From positions 1 to 7,047 of the forward strand of contig WFRA01000398.1 in the NCBI GenBank assembly GCA_015486775.1: a stretch of 7,047 nucleotides of DNA, given 5' to 3'. Below, piece by piece: positions 1 to 6,858 of this stretch. The number at the start of each line of letters is the position of its first letter. Positions within the stretch are counted from its first letter, which is position 1. The translations under genes and the position numbers were made by a program. The stretch comes from Kiritimatiellales bacterium (GTDB taxonomy: Bacteria > Verrucomicrobiota > Kiritimatiellia > Kiritimatiellales > Pontiellaceae). The notes beneath the pieces were generated by a model. That model worked only from the letters and a program-made list of their open reading frames with translations, made no database searches and had not been told where the DNA came from.

Positions 1-1242
1 GTAGAAGTCGAGATTCGATTCCAAATGCGTTGGATCCAGCATTTCACCAAAATCAAGCTGCCACCGGACGGAGTCGCCGATGACGCCAAGCAGCCCGTGT
101 TCGGCCAGCGTATCGCGCATCAGGAAAAAAGCGGTCTGTAGCTCGCGGGTGTTGTAGCCAATGTGATGCGTGGTCCCCTGTGAACTGCCGGCCGCCCAGC
201 CTTGGTCAAGATAGTATTCCGACGCCACCGCAAACAGATCGGCCAACTCATCATCATTGGTCGACAGGCATTCGGTTGCCAGCGCAAGCATGAGTTTCCC
301 AAAATCACGCAACTCCGTAAATTCGGGGTTGGAGTAGTGGATTGGGCTGACCTGCTGGCTCAGTTTCAACGGCTTTTCAAAATCGAACTGTTTGCGGAAA
401 TAGTCCGCGCCGTGCAAGCACGAGGTCCTCCTGAAATAGGTCGACCTGAGCCGCGCCTGCACCGTGGCCAACTCCGCTTCTTGCTCCCCGGAAATTGGTG
501 CCGCTTCAAGTGCAACCAGCATTTTCCAATACGGAATTTTCGGCATCCAATTATCCCACGCATGTGCTCCACCTTCTTTAATAAACGGAACTTCCAAACC
601 GGGATAGGGATGGCGGTCGTCGATGTATTGGCTAAAAACAATGTCGTCAAACCAAAGCGTTCCCGCAGATGGGGGGGCAACGAAACGGACGGACTCCACG
701 TCATAGGGAATTCCAGGCATCGGAACCTTGCCCTGCATTTCGTAATACGGAACCCAGACGGTGCGCCAACCCGAAAAATCCAAATTCAGGTCGAAGTGCA
801 CTTCGCCGTTAAACTCGATACGCAGGTGATCCTTGACCGGCATTTCATTGTAGAGCGACATCACAAAGGTTGGGCTAATAGGAAAGTGCGTGCCATACGC
901 CGTCCCGCTCTCCTCCGGCAAAAGCGACCGGATATTCGATACCACCAACTGCCCGCCGCTCCACTTCAACGACTTCGAACCAAACTGTGCGCGGTCGGCC
1001 ACGACCTCGAATCCCGTTCCAGAAAAATGCGCCAGATCGGATTCCTTTTCGAACGAAGTTCCAACCATTGGAATTTCGGCATAGCATACCGACCCAACCA
1101 AAAGCACAACTCCGGTGCATATGGCTCTTTTCGTAAGAGAAACTACGTCCCCGTCGCGTTTTCGGAGGAGAGGGAATTCCATACTGCGGCAACGCGCCGA
1201 GGATGTTGCTTTTACGATTGCCGTTCCCAATAACCACTTCAT
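1..1242 (-). CDS. Chondroitinase ABC-like polysaccharide lyase (PL8), N-terminal part, cut by left window edge
   Basis: This enzyme is predicted to cleave chondroitin or dermatan-type glycosaminoglycans outside the cytoplasm by beta-elimination at the uronic acid. The frame is open from the ATG at 1242 to base 1 (414 codons) with no stop; the family is usually about 1000 residues, so more than half is missing. A basic stretch and hydrophobic core (CTGVVLLVGSVCYA, residues 42-55) look like a signal peptide cut after CYA. Residues 61-205 match the lyase N-terminal jelly-roll domain (TSFEKESDL, FGSKSLKW, GWRTVWVPYYEMQG, GTLWFDDIVF). The catalytic alpha-helical domain begins near 235 and contains THHIGYNTRE (358-367), aligning by eye with the THHWGY region of Proteus chondroitinase ABC. 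The start at 1242 is chosen because AAGGAA lies 8 bases upstream, but it leaves an unusually long n-region; 1182 (no ribosome site) and 1341 (better ribosome site) are in-frame alternatives. It is last of three co-directional genes seen here. Confidence 0.88.
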   Translation of the reverse strand, partial: MKWLLGTAIVKATSSARCRSMEFPLLRKRDGDVVSLTKRAICTGVVLLVGSVCYAEIPMVGTSFEKESDLAHFSGTGFEVVADRAQFGSKSLKWSGGQLVVSNIRSLLPEESGTAYGTHFPISPTFVMSLYNEMPVKDHLRIEFNGEVHFDLNLDFSGWRTVWVPYYEMQGKVPMPGIPYDVESVRFVAPPSAGTLWFDDIVFSQYIDDRHPYPGLEVPFIKEGGAHAWDNWMPKIPYWKMLVALEAAPISGEQEAELATVQARLRSTYFRRTSCLHGADYFRKQFDFEKPLKLSQQVSPIHYSNPEFTELRDFGKLMLALATECLSTNDDELADLFAVASEYYLDQGWAAGSSQGTTHHIGYNTRELQTAFFLMRDTLAEHGLLGVIGDSVRWQLDFGEMLDPTHLESNLDFY

Positions 1243-1347
1243 ATCCACACTTCCTTTTCCGGAGCGAGCCGGCATTCGATCAGATTCGGTGTGCGACCAC
1301 GCTTCGGGGTCAACACCCGGAAAAACAGTCCTGCTCTGCATTAACTG

Positions 1348-1353
1348 CTCCTT
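1348..1353 (-). promoter_or_regulatory. Strong Shine-Dalgarno before an alternative in-frame start of the PL8 gene
   Basis: On the minus strand AAGGAG is followed by the six bases CAGTTA and an ATG at 1341, in the same frame as the lyase that I start at 1242. It is the best ribosome-binding match in this gap. Starting here would add 33 residues and put the signal-peptide core near residue 75-88, which is too deep for normal export. It may therefore be a chance match, a leader start, or a sign that the n-region is degenerate. Confidence 0.35.
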
Positions 1354-1371
1354 GAACCAACTCCTTCGGTA

Positions 1372-1386
1372 GCGCCGGAGCGGCGC
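1372..1386. other. GC-rich hairpin in the GH32-lyase gap
   Basis: GCGCCG, loop GAG, CGGCGC form a perfect six-pair stem, extendable by GT/AC after one bulged A. It begins 22 bases after the stop codon of the GH32 gene. No T-tract follows on the minus strand, so it is not a standard intrinsic terminator. It could be a weak attenuator or an RNA-stability element that lets the downstream lyase be expressed at a different level. The rest of the 165-base gap holds no gene that I can support. Confidence 0.4.
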
Positions 1387-1407
1387 ACTATCCCAACAAT
1401 AGACTTT

Positions 1408-3471
1408 CTATTCATAGATTCCCTTCATCTGCCAGGCATCGAGCGACCTGAGCGTGGCCGCATTCCCCTGCGAACGCAGCGAAACGCCGAGACTATCCTC
1501 GCGCCCGGGATAGATCCGCACCGCCAAAGCCTGCTTGCCGTTCACGAAAACCTCCACCACGCTTTTGTCGACAAACACATGCAGCTTGAGCCTCTCCCCC
1601 TTCTCCAAATAAACCGGCGCCGTTTCGGGCGAGCGCGACTGGGCATCCGGCAAGACAGAGGACCGGGAGGTATCGATCGAAATCAAGCTGTCAAACTGAC
1701 CTGACCGCCTGTCGGAGTATTCACTATGCTTGTAGCCCCGTGTCGGGTAAAACACGATTCGAGTGGTCTCCTCCTTGCCGGGGGAGCGCAGCACATTCAG
1801 CTCCAGCATCTGGGAGGCGTTGCACTCAATTTCTGCGACCAGCTCCATGGCATTGCCGTTCATGTCGCCGAACACGACTTCCTCGTTTGCCGGGAGCACC
1901 ATTCCCTCGACCCGCTGGTGACCATATCGCAAGGATTCCGCATCCCCGGCGGGCTCTATCCGAAGCGGAGCAATTACGTCGTCCTCGTCAAGCGTCAAGA
2001 GCCGGGGTAGCGACATGATCCCGCCCCACCCATCGTGTCGCTTGCCTTCATTCATATTGAATATAACAACCACCCCGCCCTTGGCATCGGGTGTGGCCGA
2101 TGGCGCGTGCAACCCAGACGGAGATGCCGGGCCAAAATTAAAATTGCCGCCATCGGTAACCACGAACTTATCGCGCTCCGTGTCGTAGTTGCCAAGCATG
2201 TATTTTCCGCCGGACATGTGGCTGAAGTGGAGCAGGATATGCTTGTTGCCGATCGGCCAGAAATAGGGGCAAGCCCCATCATCGCCGACCATTCCAAAGA
2301 GATCGCCTTCGAGGAACGAATGCAGATATTCCCAACTTGCAAGATCTTCCGAGCGATGGAGAAATTCCTTGCGCACGCGCTTTCCTCCAGACCCCTCGTT
2401 TCGCCATCCCGCCGTCAAGGCATAGTAGTGATCCCCCTTCTTCCAGACGCAAGGATCAAAAATGCTGTAGGGTAGCTCCTCCCCCGCTTTGGGCAACGGA
2501 ATCACGGACTGGCCGGAGAGCTTTTCCCAGTTGAGCAGCAAGGGGTCGTCTGAGACGGCAACCATGGTACCCACCTTGGTGCCGTGGTACATAGCGATAA
2601 CCCGGTCGTTTTCAACCAGCGCGGAACCGGAAAAACAGGATTGTTCAGGATTGGGATAGATCGCATAGGGGAGGTCGCGCCAGTGGATCAGGTCGTTGCT
2701 GACGGCATGTCCCCAGTGCTGGCGCGGATGTTCCGGCGGGTAGCCTTGGTAGAACATGTGCCATTTTCCCTGCCAGAAACACAGGCCATTCGGATCGTTG
2801 AGCCGACCTTCCGGGCTGGTGAAATGATAGAGAGGATGGTGCGGATCATTCTGCACTTTTTTCCGCGACGCACGGAAGCGCTCCAACAAAGGATTTCCCT
2901 CCAACTGCCTTTCCTGCTCTATCCGGTTGTTTGAAAAAGCAAACCTCGGAACCGGAGAAGAGTAATCCGGCGTGAAAGTTGGCTTGCCCGGCCTGTCCGA
3001 CTGCACAATGTGGTCGATGTCGATGTGTCCCCATCCACCGGTAAAGTCATCGACGATTTCAAGCACCGCTTTTTTGTCCACGAACTCTGCGACATCCCAG
3101 GATTTCCAATCGAGGATTTCCCCGTTCCGATCTAACTGTTCCAAACCAACCGTTGTACGAACCGCCTTTCCGTTCACCAGCAAATTCATGCAGGTTCCCG
3201 TGGAGTGGTTGTCGGGATCTATTAGAAAATAGATATATTTCCGCTCAATGGCAAACTCCGGCGACACAAGCTTTCCGGTTGCCCTATCGCCATCGAGGTA
3301 GCTATTCACCAACCCGTTGCCCAGATGCCCCGCAATTCTATTACCGGGAGGCGCAACATTGGCCTTGTCCGGGCGGATTCCCGCCACCTTCCACCCCTCG
3401 TAGGTGACCCCCTCGAAATCGGCAATAACAATATCATTACCCAGCCCACTTGCCATTTGAACATCTCCCAT
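1408..3471 (-). CDS. GH32-family protein (beta-fructosidase fold) with N-terminal sandwich domain and altered acid/base motif
   Basis: Family GH32 hydrolyses beta-fructofuranosides (sucrose, levan, inulin, fructose side groups). Residues 13-160 form an N-terminal sandwich domain (DIVIADFEG, GNGLVNSY, GGWGHIDIDHIVQSDR) known from planctomycete-type GH32 proteins. The five-bladed propeller spans about 213-500: the nucleophile motif RLNDPNG has Asp226, then FYQGYP, WGHAVSNDLIHW (253-264), CFSGSAL and FDPCVW with Asp339 in the place of the RDP aspartate. The family's EC motif with the catalytic Glu reads GDDGACPYFWP, so Ala400 occupies the Glu position. A C-terminal beta-sandwich (about 510-680) ends with FVDKSVVEVFVNG. 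The start at 3471 has AAGAAGG nine bases upstream; Met6 with GGGAG is possible. The frame is closed by TGA 22 bases upstream, so no longer form exists. I see no signal peptide, unlike both neighbours. Fold assignment is secure; substrate and even activity are not. Confidence 0.92.
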   Translation of the reverse strand: MGDVQMASGLGNDIVIADFEGVTYEGWKVAGIRPDKANVAPPGNRIAGHLGNGLVNSYLDGDRATGKLVSPEFAIERKYIYFLIDPDNHSTGTCMNLLVNGKAVRTTVGLEQLDRNGEILDWKSWDVAEFVDKKAVLEIVDDFTGGWGHIDIDHIVQSDRPGKPTFTPDYSSPVPRFAFSNNRIEQERQLEGNPLLERFRASRKKVQNDPHHPLYHFTSPEGRLNDPNGLCFWQGKWHMFYQGYPPEHPRQHWGHAVSNDLIHWRDLPYAIYPNPEQSCFSGSALVENDRVIAMYHGTKVGTMVAVSDDPLLLNWEKLSGQSVIPLPKAGEELPYSIFDPCVWKKGDHYYALTAGWRNEGSGGKRVRKEFLHRSEDLASWEYLHSFLEGDLFGMVGDDGACPYFWPIGNKHILLHFSHMSGGKYMLGNYDTERDKFVVTDGGNFNFGPASPSGLHAPSATPDAKGGVVVIFNMNEGKRHDGWGGIMSLPRLLTLDEDDVIAPLRIEPAGDAESLRYGHQRVEGMVLPANEEVVFGDMNGNAMELVAEIECNASQMLELNVLRSPGKEETTRIVFYPTRGYKHSEYSDRRSGQFDSLISIDTSRSSVLPDAQSRSPETAPVYLEKGERLKLHVFVDKSVVEVFVNGKQALAVRIYPGREDSLGVSLRSQGNAATLRSLDAWQMKGIYE

Positions 3472-3558
3472 TGTAGCCAGCCTTCTTCTACATCACACAT
3501 AACATTCAATTTCGTAATTCATGCCCTGTTTCTATCTCCGAACCTGCAAAACCTTGCC

Positions 3559-6504
3559 CTACGGACGGGCGACTTGAATACGGTAGAAAGCGAGAGGATG
3601 GTCATTGGTGTCGACCGCCGATAGGTCGCCACCGGTGCCCAACTCGTTTCCAAGCATTGGAAGCCAGCTGCCTTCGACCAAGTTGGTGGATAGGTCGACA
3701 TTGTAGAAACGGTTGCTGGCGGTGTTGAAGCTAACGCTTTTCCAATCGTTGGAGAATGAGAGGTTGGCCTGGAAAAAATCGTTTTCATCGTTGGGGTCGG
3801 TACCGGCGTTGAATTCGTCGCGATTGGTGCGCCCGTCGCCGTCGGGGTCGTCGGTTTCGCCATCGTCGCCGCCCATCGGGAAATTTTCTTCGCGCCATGT
3901 TTCGTAGCCCATATAAAGGACGATTCGCTGGGCAGCGAACTGGCGGTACGGAAGGGTTACAATGGTATTCGTGCCGTCAAACAGGGTCGTGGGATCCAAG
4001 GTGTCGATTTCCTTGTAAAGTAGCCATTGACCGGCAAGCTTGATCAGAAAGGGGGATGTGTCGTCCATGAACGAGGATGAACAGCCGAGTTCAATGCGAT
4101 CACCTTTTTCCTTCCAAATATACGCTCCCGCCCTGCCGAGCGAAACGAGGTGCCCGAGGTTGAGCGTATGGTTATCGGTAAACAACGCGACTGCGTAGGT
4201 CCCCGATGATTTATCATAGAACAAGTGTCGGTCATTACCTGTTTCCAACGTGAACGGTTCGTTGCCGGGGGTGGTCATATTGGTGGCCAACGCCTCCAAC
4301 TCGCCCGGCTCAGGTTGCACCAGAACGGTATAAACCAATTCCTGGCCGGTGGGCGAAGGGCCGTGGTTGAAGTAGACCTTGTTGTAGTCGTTGGTCGTCG
4401 GCAAAAATTTCCCGGCTTTGACATCAGCCACAAAATCTGCGGAATAAGTATACGCGGGCATGTCGCCGACTCCGATATAGTTTTTCGCTAGGCCATACGT
4501 CCAGGCCTGTTGACCGCGTTTCGCCGTTATGGCCGGTGCGCCCAAGTGGATATAGTAGCCGTTCCCGTTTCCGTCGTAGATGGAGTGGTTGCCTCCGGCC
4601 GACAACTCCCATGATCCGGCCTCGGAGTGGCTGGTTCCGTCAAGCACCAGCGGTTGGTTGGCGAAGTCACGAAGCCCCTGCTGGATGAGGCCGGTCACCA
4701 CATCGGCACTGTTCGATGGGTAGGTGATATCGCTAGTGACGAGGGTGATGCGGTTACCAAAGAAAAACGCACTCTTGCGTTGCGAACCGTCGGTCGGGGC
4801 ATAGAGCCACACGCCGTTGTCCACGAGGTTTGCCCCGCCGGTGAGCTGGGCACCGCCATCGAAGTAGGCGGGCGTGCGCCAATAAAGATGGTCGGCCAGA
4901 TCCTCGATCCGGGAGGTTACATTTGGGTAGAAGTTGTGATCCCATCCCTCGTACTGGTAGCCAGAATCGGCGGAGTTGGGATCACGTCCATCAAGCCCCT
5001 CGGTGATAAGCATCAGCGAGCCACGCATTGACTTGAGATGGTGATGGTCGGGCAAGCCCATCGCATCGTAGGCCTCGCCACCCCGCCGGTAGCTGTGGGC
5101 ACCGCGCAGACTTGCCATCCAGTGTCCACGACGCTGGGAGGCTACTCCCATAACGTTGAACGATTCATGGCCGCTCAGCAGCAGATGGCCTTCATCGGCG
5201 GTGGAGAAGGTTTTTGGCAACGCCAGCCCCCTCCATTCAACCGGAAGAAGCGCGCTGCCCTCGCCGGCCTTGACGATGGCGGGGTAGGCCATCTCCAAAT
5301 CGTTTTCGATCGGCGTTCCATAGAAGGCGCTGGCGTACTCCGCGCATCCGGCCAGAAACTCAATGCATCGTCCCACTTCCAGTCCGCCGGAAATATTAGC
5401 GGAGGGGAATTGCGGGCGTAGCTTGTAGTGGACGGGGAAGTCGCCGTTGGTGCTGTTCCACGCCCAGGCTTTCGCGGCTTGGCGGCACCGCTCGATGGCG
5501 GCGGGGGTGAGCCTGCTGCTGAAACCGGCCTGAGTGAGCACCTTCGGGAAACCGATCATTTCGGTGAAGGAATAGCTGGCGTACGCCCAGTGGTGGCCCC
5601 AATGGTGGATTATTCCGCCGTCGATCGTGACCAAGCCGGACTGGGGATGCTCGGGATAGCCCAGAATGGTTTTGTCGAGCTGGAGGCGGATAGTATTCAT
5701 CAACTGCCACTTGAACGCATTGTTATCCATACGCGACAGGGCGCGGAAAGCCGTTAGGTAGAAATTGTGGTAGACATCGGTCGAGGAGTAGGGATTTTCC
5801 TCATCCAGCAGCACTCCGCCCTTCGAGATGAAGAAAATGCTCAGGCCAAAAAGATTTCGGGTCTCTTCTGGTAGAACGTGACACATGCGCAAGGTTCTCC
5901 AGGTGTTGTTGCGCCAGACGTAGCCATTTCCGATTGTTGGAATCGAAGCCCCGCCACCGGGAAGCGCGTTGAGGTTCAGGTAGAGTTCGACCAGATCCAG
6001 ATAGGCTTGCTCGACAGTGGCTTGCTGGCCGGTCGACGCCGTTGCGTAGTAGTCGATAATCGTGTTGACATCCGGCACCCAGTCGCCATTGAAGCTGGCG
6101 GGCTGCGCAAGGTCGGCAACCGACGGGGAAGATTCTCCGTCGATCACAATGGAGCGGCCGGTCAGTTCCTGAGTTTGGGGATCGCGCTGAATGGCATAGG
6201 TGATGGCAACGATATTCGAGATCTCCTGCATCTGCCCCGCAGTCAGCCCAGAACCATCGGGATAGGTTTCCGGGAAGTCGTAGGTGGCATCCACTTGATC
6301 CAGCTGAGCCACCATTGCGGGGGAGATGCTCGCCTCGGGAAGCTTATCCTCCACATAGGGATAGTCGTCTTGCAGGTTCCAACCGTAGCCGGGAAGAGCC
6401 AGAGAAGAACCGGCAACGCCACAGCACAGCATGAAAAAGGCTGAACGAGCCACCTTGCCCGACTGGCCTTGCCCCATTAAAAACAGTTTCCTTGCGTGGT
6501 ACAT
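3559..6504 (-). CDS. Secreted PL8-like polysaccharide lyase with C-terminal calcium-binding repeat and beta module
   Basis: This is a complete 981-residue exported enzyme resembling chondroitin/hyaluronan lyases, predicted to depolymerise a uronic-acid polysaccharide by beta-elimination. The N-terminus has basic residues then AFFMLCCGVAGSSLA, with cleavage likely after residue 36. The alpha-helical catalytic domain (about 140-420) contains IIHHWGHHWAYASYSFTE (298-315), aligning by eye with the catalytic His/Tyr region of chondroitinase ABC; His301 with Tyr308 or Tyr311 are candidates. A central beta domain follows (about 430-700) with RRGHWMASLRGAHSYRRGGE (458-477), YQYEGWDHN (516-524) and IYDGNGNGYYIHLG, the last like a DSNGNGYLI stretch in chondroitinase ABC. 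Residues 880-911 (DDPDGDGRTNRDEFNAGTDP) are a thrombospondin-3-like calcium-binding repeat, and 915-981 is a short beta module ending FYRIQVARP. GGAG lies five bases before the ATG; Met10 is an alternative start. It is the first gene of the minus-strand cluster. Exact substrate (chondroitin, hyaluronan or another uronan) cannot be read from sequence. Confidence 0.86.
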   Translation of the reverse strand: MYHARKLFLMGQGQSGKVARSAFFMLCCGVAGSSLALPGYGWNLQDDYPYVEDKLPEASISPAMVAQLDQVDATYDFPETYPDGSGLTAGQMQEISNIVAITYAIQRDPQTQELTGRSIVIDGESSPSVADLAQPASFNGDWVPDVNTIIDYYATASTGQQATVEQAYLDLVELYLNLNALPGGGASIPTIGNGYVWRNNTWRTLRMCHVLPEETRNLFGLSIFFISKGGVLLDEENPYSSTDVYHNFYLTAFRALSRMDNNAFKWQLMNTIRLQLDKTILGYPEHPQSGLVTIDGGIIHHWGHHWAYASYSFTEMIGFPKVLTQAGFSSRLTPAAIERCRQAAKAWAWNSTNGDFPVHYKLRPQFPSANISGGLEVGRCIEFLAGCAEYASAFYGTPIENDLEMAYPAIVKAGEGSALLPVEWRGLALPKTFSTADEGHLLLSGHESFNVMGVASQRRGHWMASLRGAHSYRRGGEAYDAMGLPDHHHLKSMRGSLMLITEGLDGRDPNSADSGYQYEGWDHNFYPNVTSRIEDLADHLYWRTPAYFDGGAQLTGGANLVDNGVWLYAPTDGSQRKSAFFFGNRITLVTSDITYPSNSADVVTGLIQQGLRDFANQPLVLDGTSHSEAGSWELSAGGNHSIYDGNGNGYYIHLGAPAITAKRGQQAWTYGLAKNYIGVGDMPAYTYSADFVADVKAGKFLPTTNDYNKVYFNHGPSPTGQELVYTVLVQPEPGELEALATNMTTPGNEPFTLETGNDRHLFYDKSSGTYAVALFTDNHTLNLGHLVSLGRAGAYIWKEKGDRIELGCSSSFMDDTSPFLIKLAGQWLLYKEIDTLDPTTLFDGTNTIVTLPYRQFAAQRIVLYMGYETWREENFPMGGDDGETDDPDGDGRTNRDEFNAGTDPNDENDFFQANLSFSNDWKSVSFNTASNRFYNVDLSTNLVEGSWLPMLGNELGTGGDLSAVDTNDHPLAFYRIQVARP

Positions 6505-6643
6505 TCTATCTCCGGTTTATAATGAAAAATCACCGCTTTGATGGACGGTTCCGTGCATCCTGTGTTCAACCATGATGCCTTAAATTGGTATCCAAATAGC
6601 TGTTAAACTACCATGGAAAGCGGATATGGAAAGGCATCAATGA

Positions 6644-6857
6644 GCGCAACCCGCAGCTATGATTTGCGCCAACAATGTTGGCGCAAATCATCAGGCCATA
6701 TTGCGCACATTGCCGGTATGAATTTGTCGGCTACCGGGTTAGAACCTACACGTCGGAAGAAGGAATGTGCGTTTAACCGCCGCTCTTTTCTTCGAAATCG
6801 AGTATGCAGGAGTTGAACTACTTCTGGTAAAACCAAACGAACAAAAGGAGTGCGCAA
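6644..6857. repeat. Cluster of five GCGCAA/TTGCGC hexamers
   Basis: GCGCAA occurs at 6644-6649, 6681-6686 and 6852-6857, and its reverse complement TTGCGC at 6664-6669 and 6701-6706. Two copies are the inner parts of the palindrome arms; the other three are separate. The last one lies between the AGGAG ribosome site and the ATG of the plus-strand gene. By chance about 0.1 copy would be expected in this length if the four bases were equally frequent. They may be half-sites of one regulator, though spacing is irregular. Confidence 0.4.
6659..6691. repeat. Perfect 33-base inverted repeat (16-base arms, one central base)
   Basis: The left arm ATGATTTGCGCCAACA (6659-6674) is followed by a single A (6675) and then its exact reverse complement (6676-6691). 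Symmetry stops abruptly at both ends (T at 6658 against C at 6692). There is no T-tract on either side, so it does not look like an intrinsic terminator, and it lies between two divergent genes where no terminator is expected. It could be a dimeric regulator's operator, a cruciform, or a dispersed palindromic repeat element. The near-absence of a loop favours a protein-binding or DNA-level role over a simple RNA hairpin. Confidence 0.9.
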
Positions 6858-6858
6858 G

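Larger units (their letters stand above)
6505..6858. promoter_or_regulatory. Divergent intergenic region between lyase operon and plus-strand gene
   Basis: These 354 bases separate two diverging genes and should hold both promoters. Next to the lyase start the DNA is AT-rich on the minus strand (CATTATAAA at about 6516-6524), which could be part of a -10 element, but no good -35 sits at the right distance. On the plus side TTGAAC at 6813-6818 is a -35-like hexamer without a convincing -10. The region also contains the palindrome at 6659-6691 and scattered GCGCAA hexamers. I find no supportable gene in it; small open frames crossing the palindrome on both strands lack ribosome sites. Confidence 0.5.

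Noticed and set aside
202..1233. A 343-codon open frame on the plus strand opposite the chondroitinase gene
   Set aside because: It is antisense to a frame with clear lyase domains, its translation is Arg/His-rich without family motifs, and no ribosome site precedes it.
875..1237. Minus-strand frame of 120 codons starting near the lyase start
   Set aside because: It overlaps the real lyase frame shifted by one base; the lyase frame carries the signal peptide and domain motifs.
3306..3509. Alternative frame over the GH32 N-terminus containing a signal-like stretch (MFKWQVGWVMILLLPIS)
   Set aside because: The hydrophobic stretch is the out-of-frame reading of codons that encode the conserved DIVIADFEG segment, so it cannot be joined to the GH32 domain without destroying it.
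3472..3558. Short stem GCAA-GGTT-TTGC just after the 981-residue lyase as a possible terminator
   Set aside because: A four-pair stem without a T-tract is too weak, and the next gene follows closely in the same direction.
5878..6444. A 188-codon plus-strand frame opposite the start of the 981-residue lyase
   Set aside because: It is antisense to a well-supported gene and shows no recognisable domain or ribosome site.
6675..6776. A 33-codon plus-strand frame with a CAHC motif that looks a little like a zinc-ribbon fragment
   Set aside because: It starts at the centre of the palindrome, has no ribosome site and is too short to support as a gene or a named remnant.
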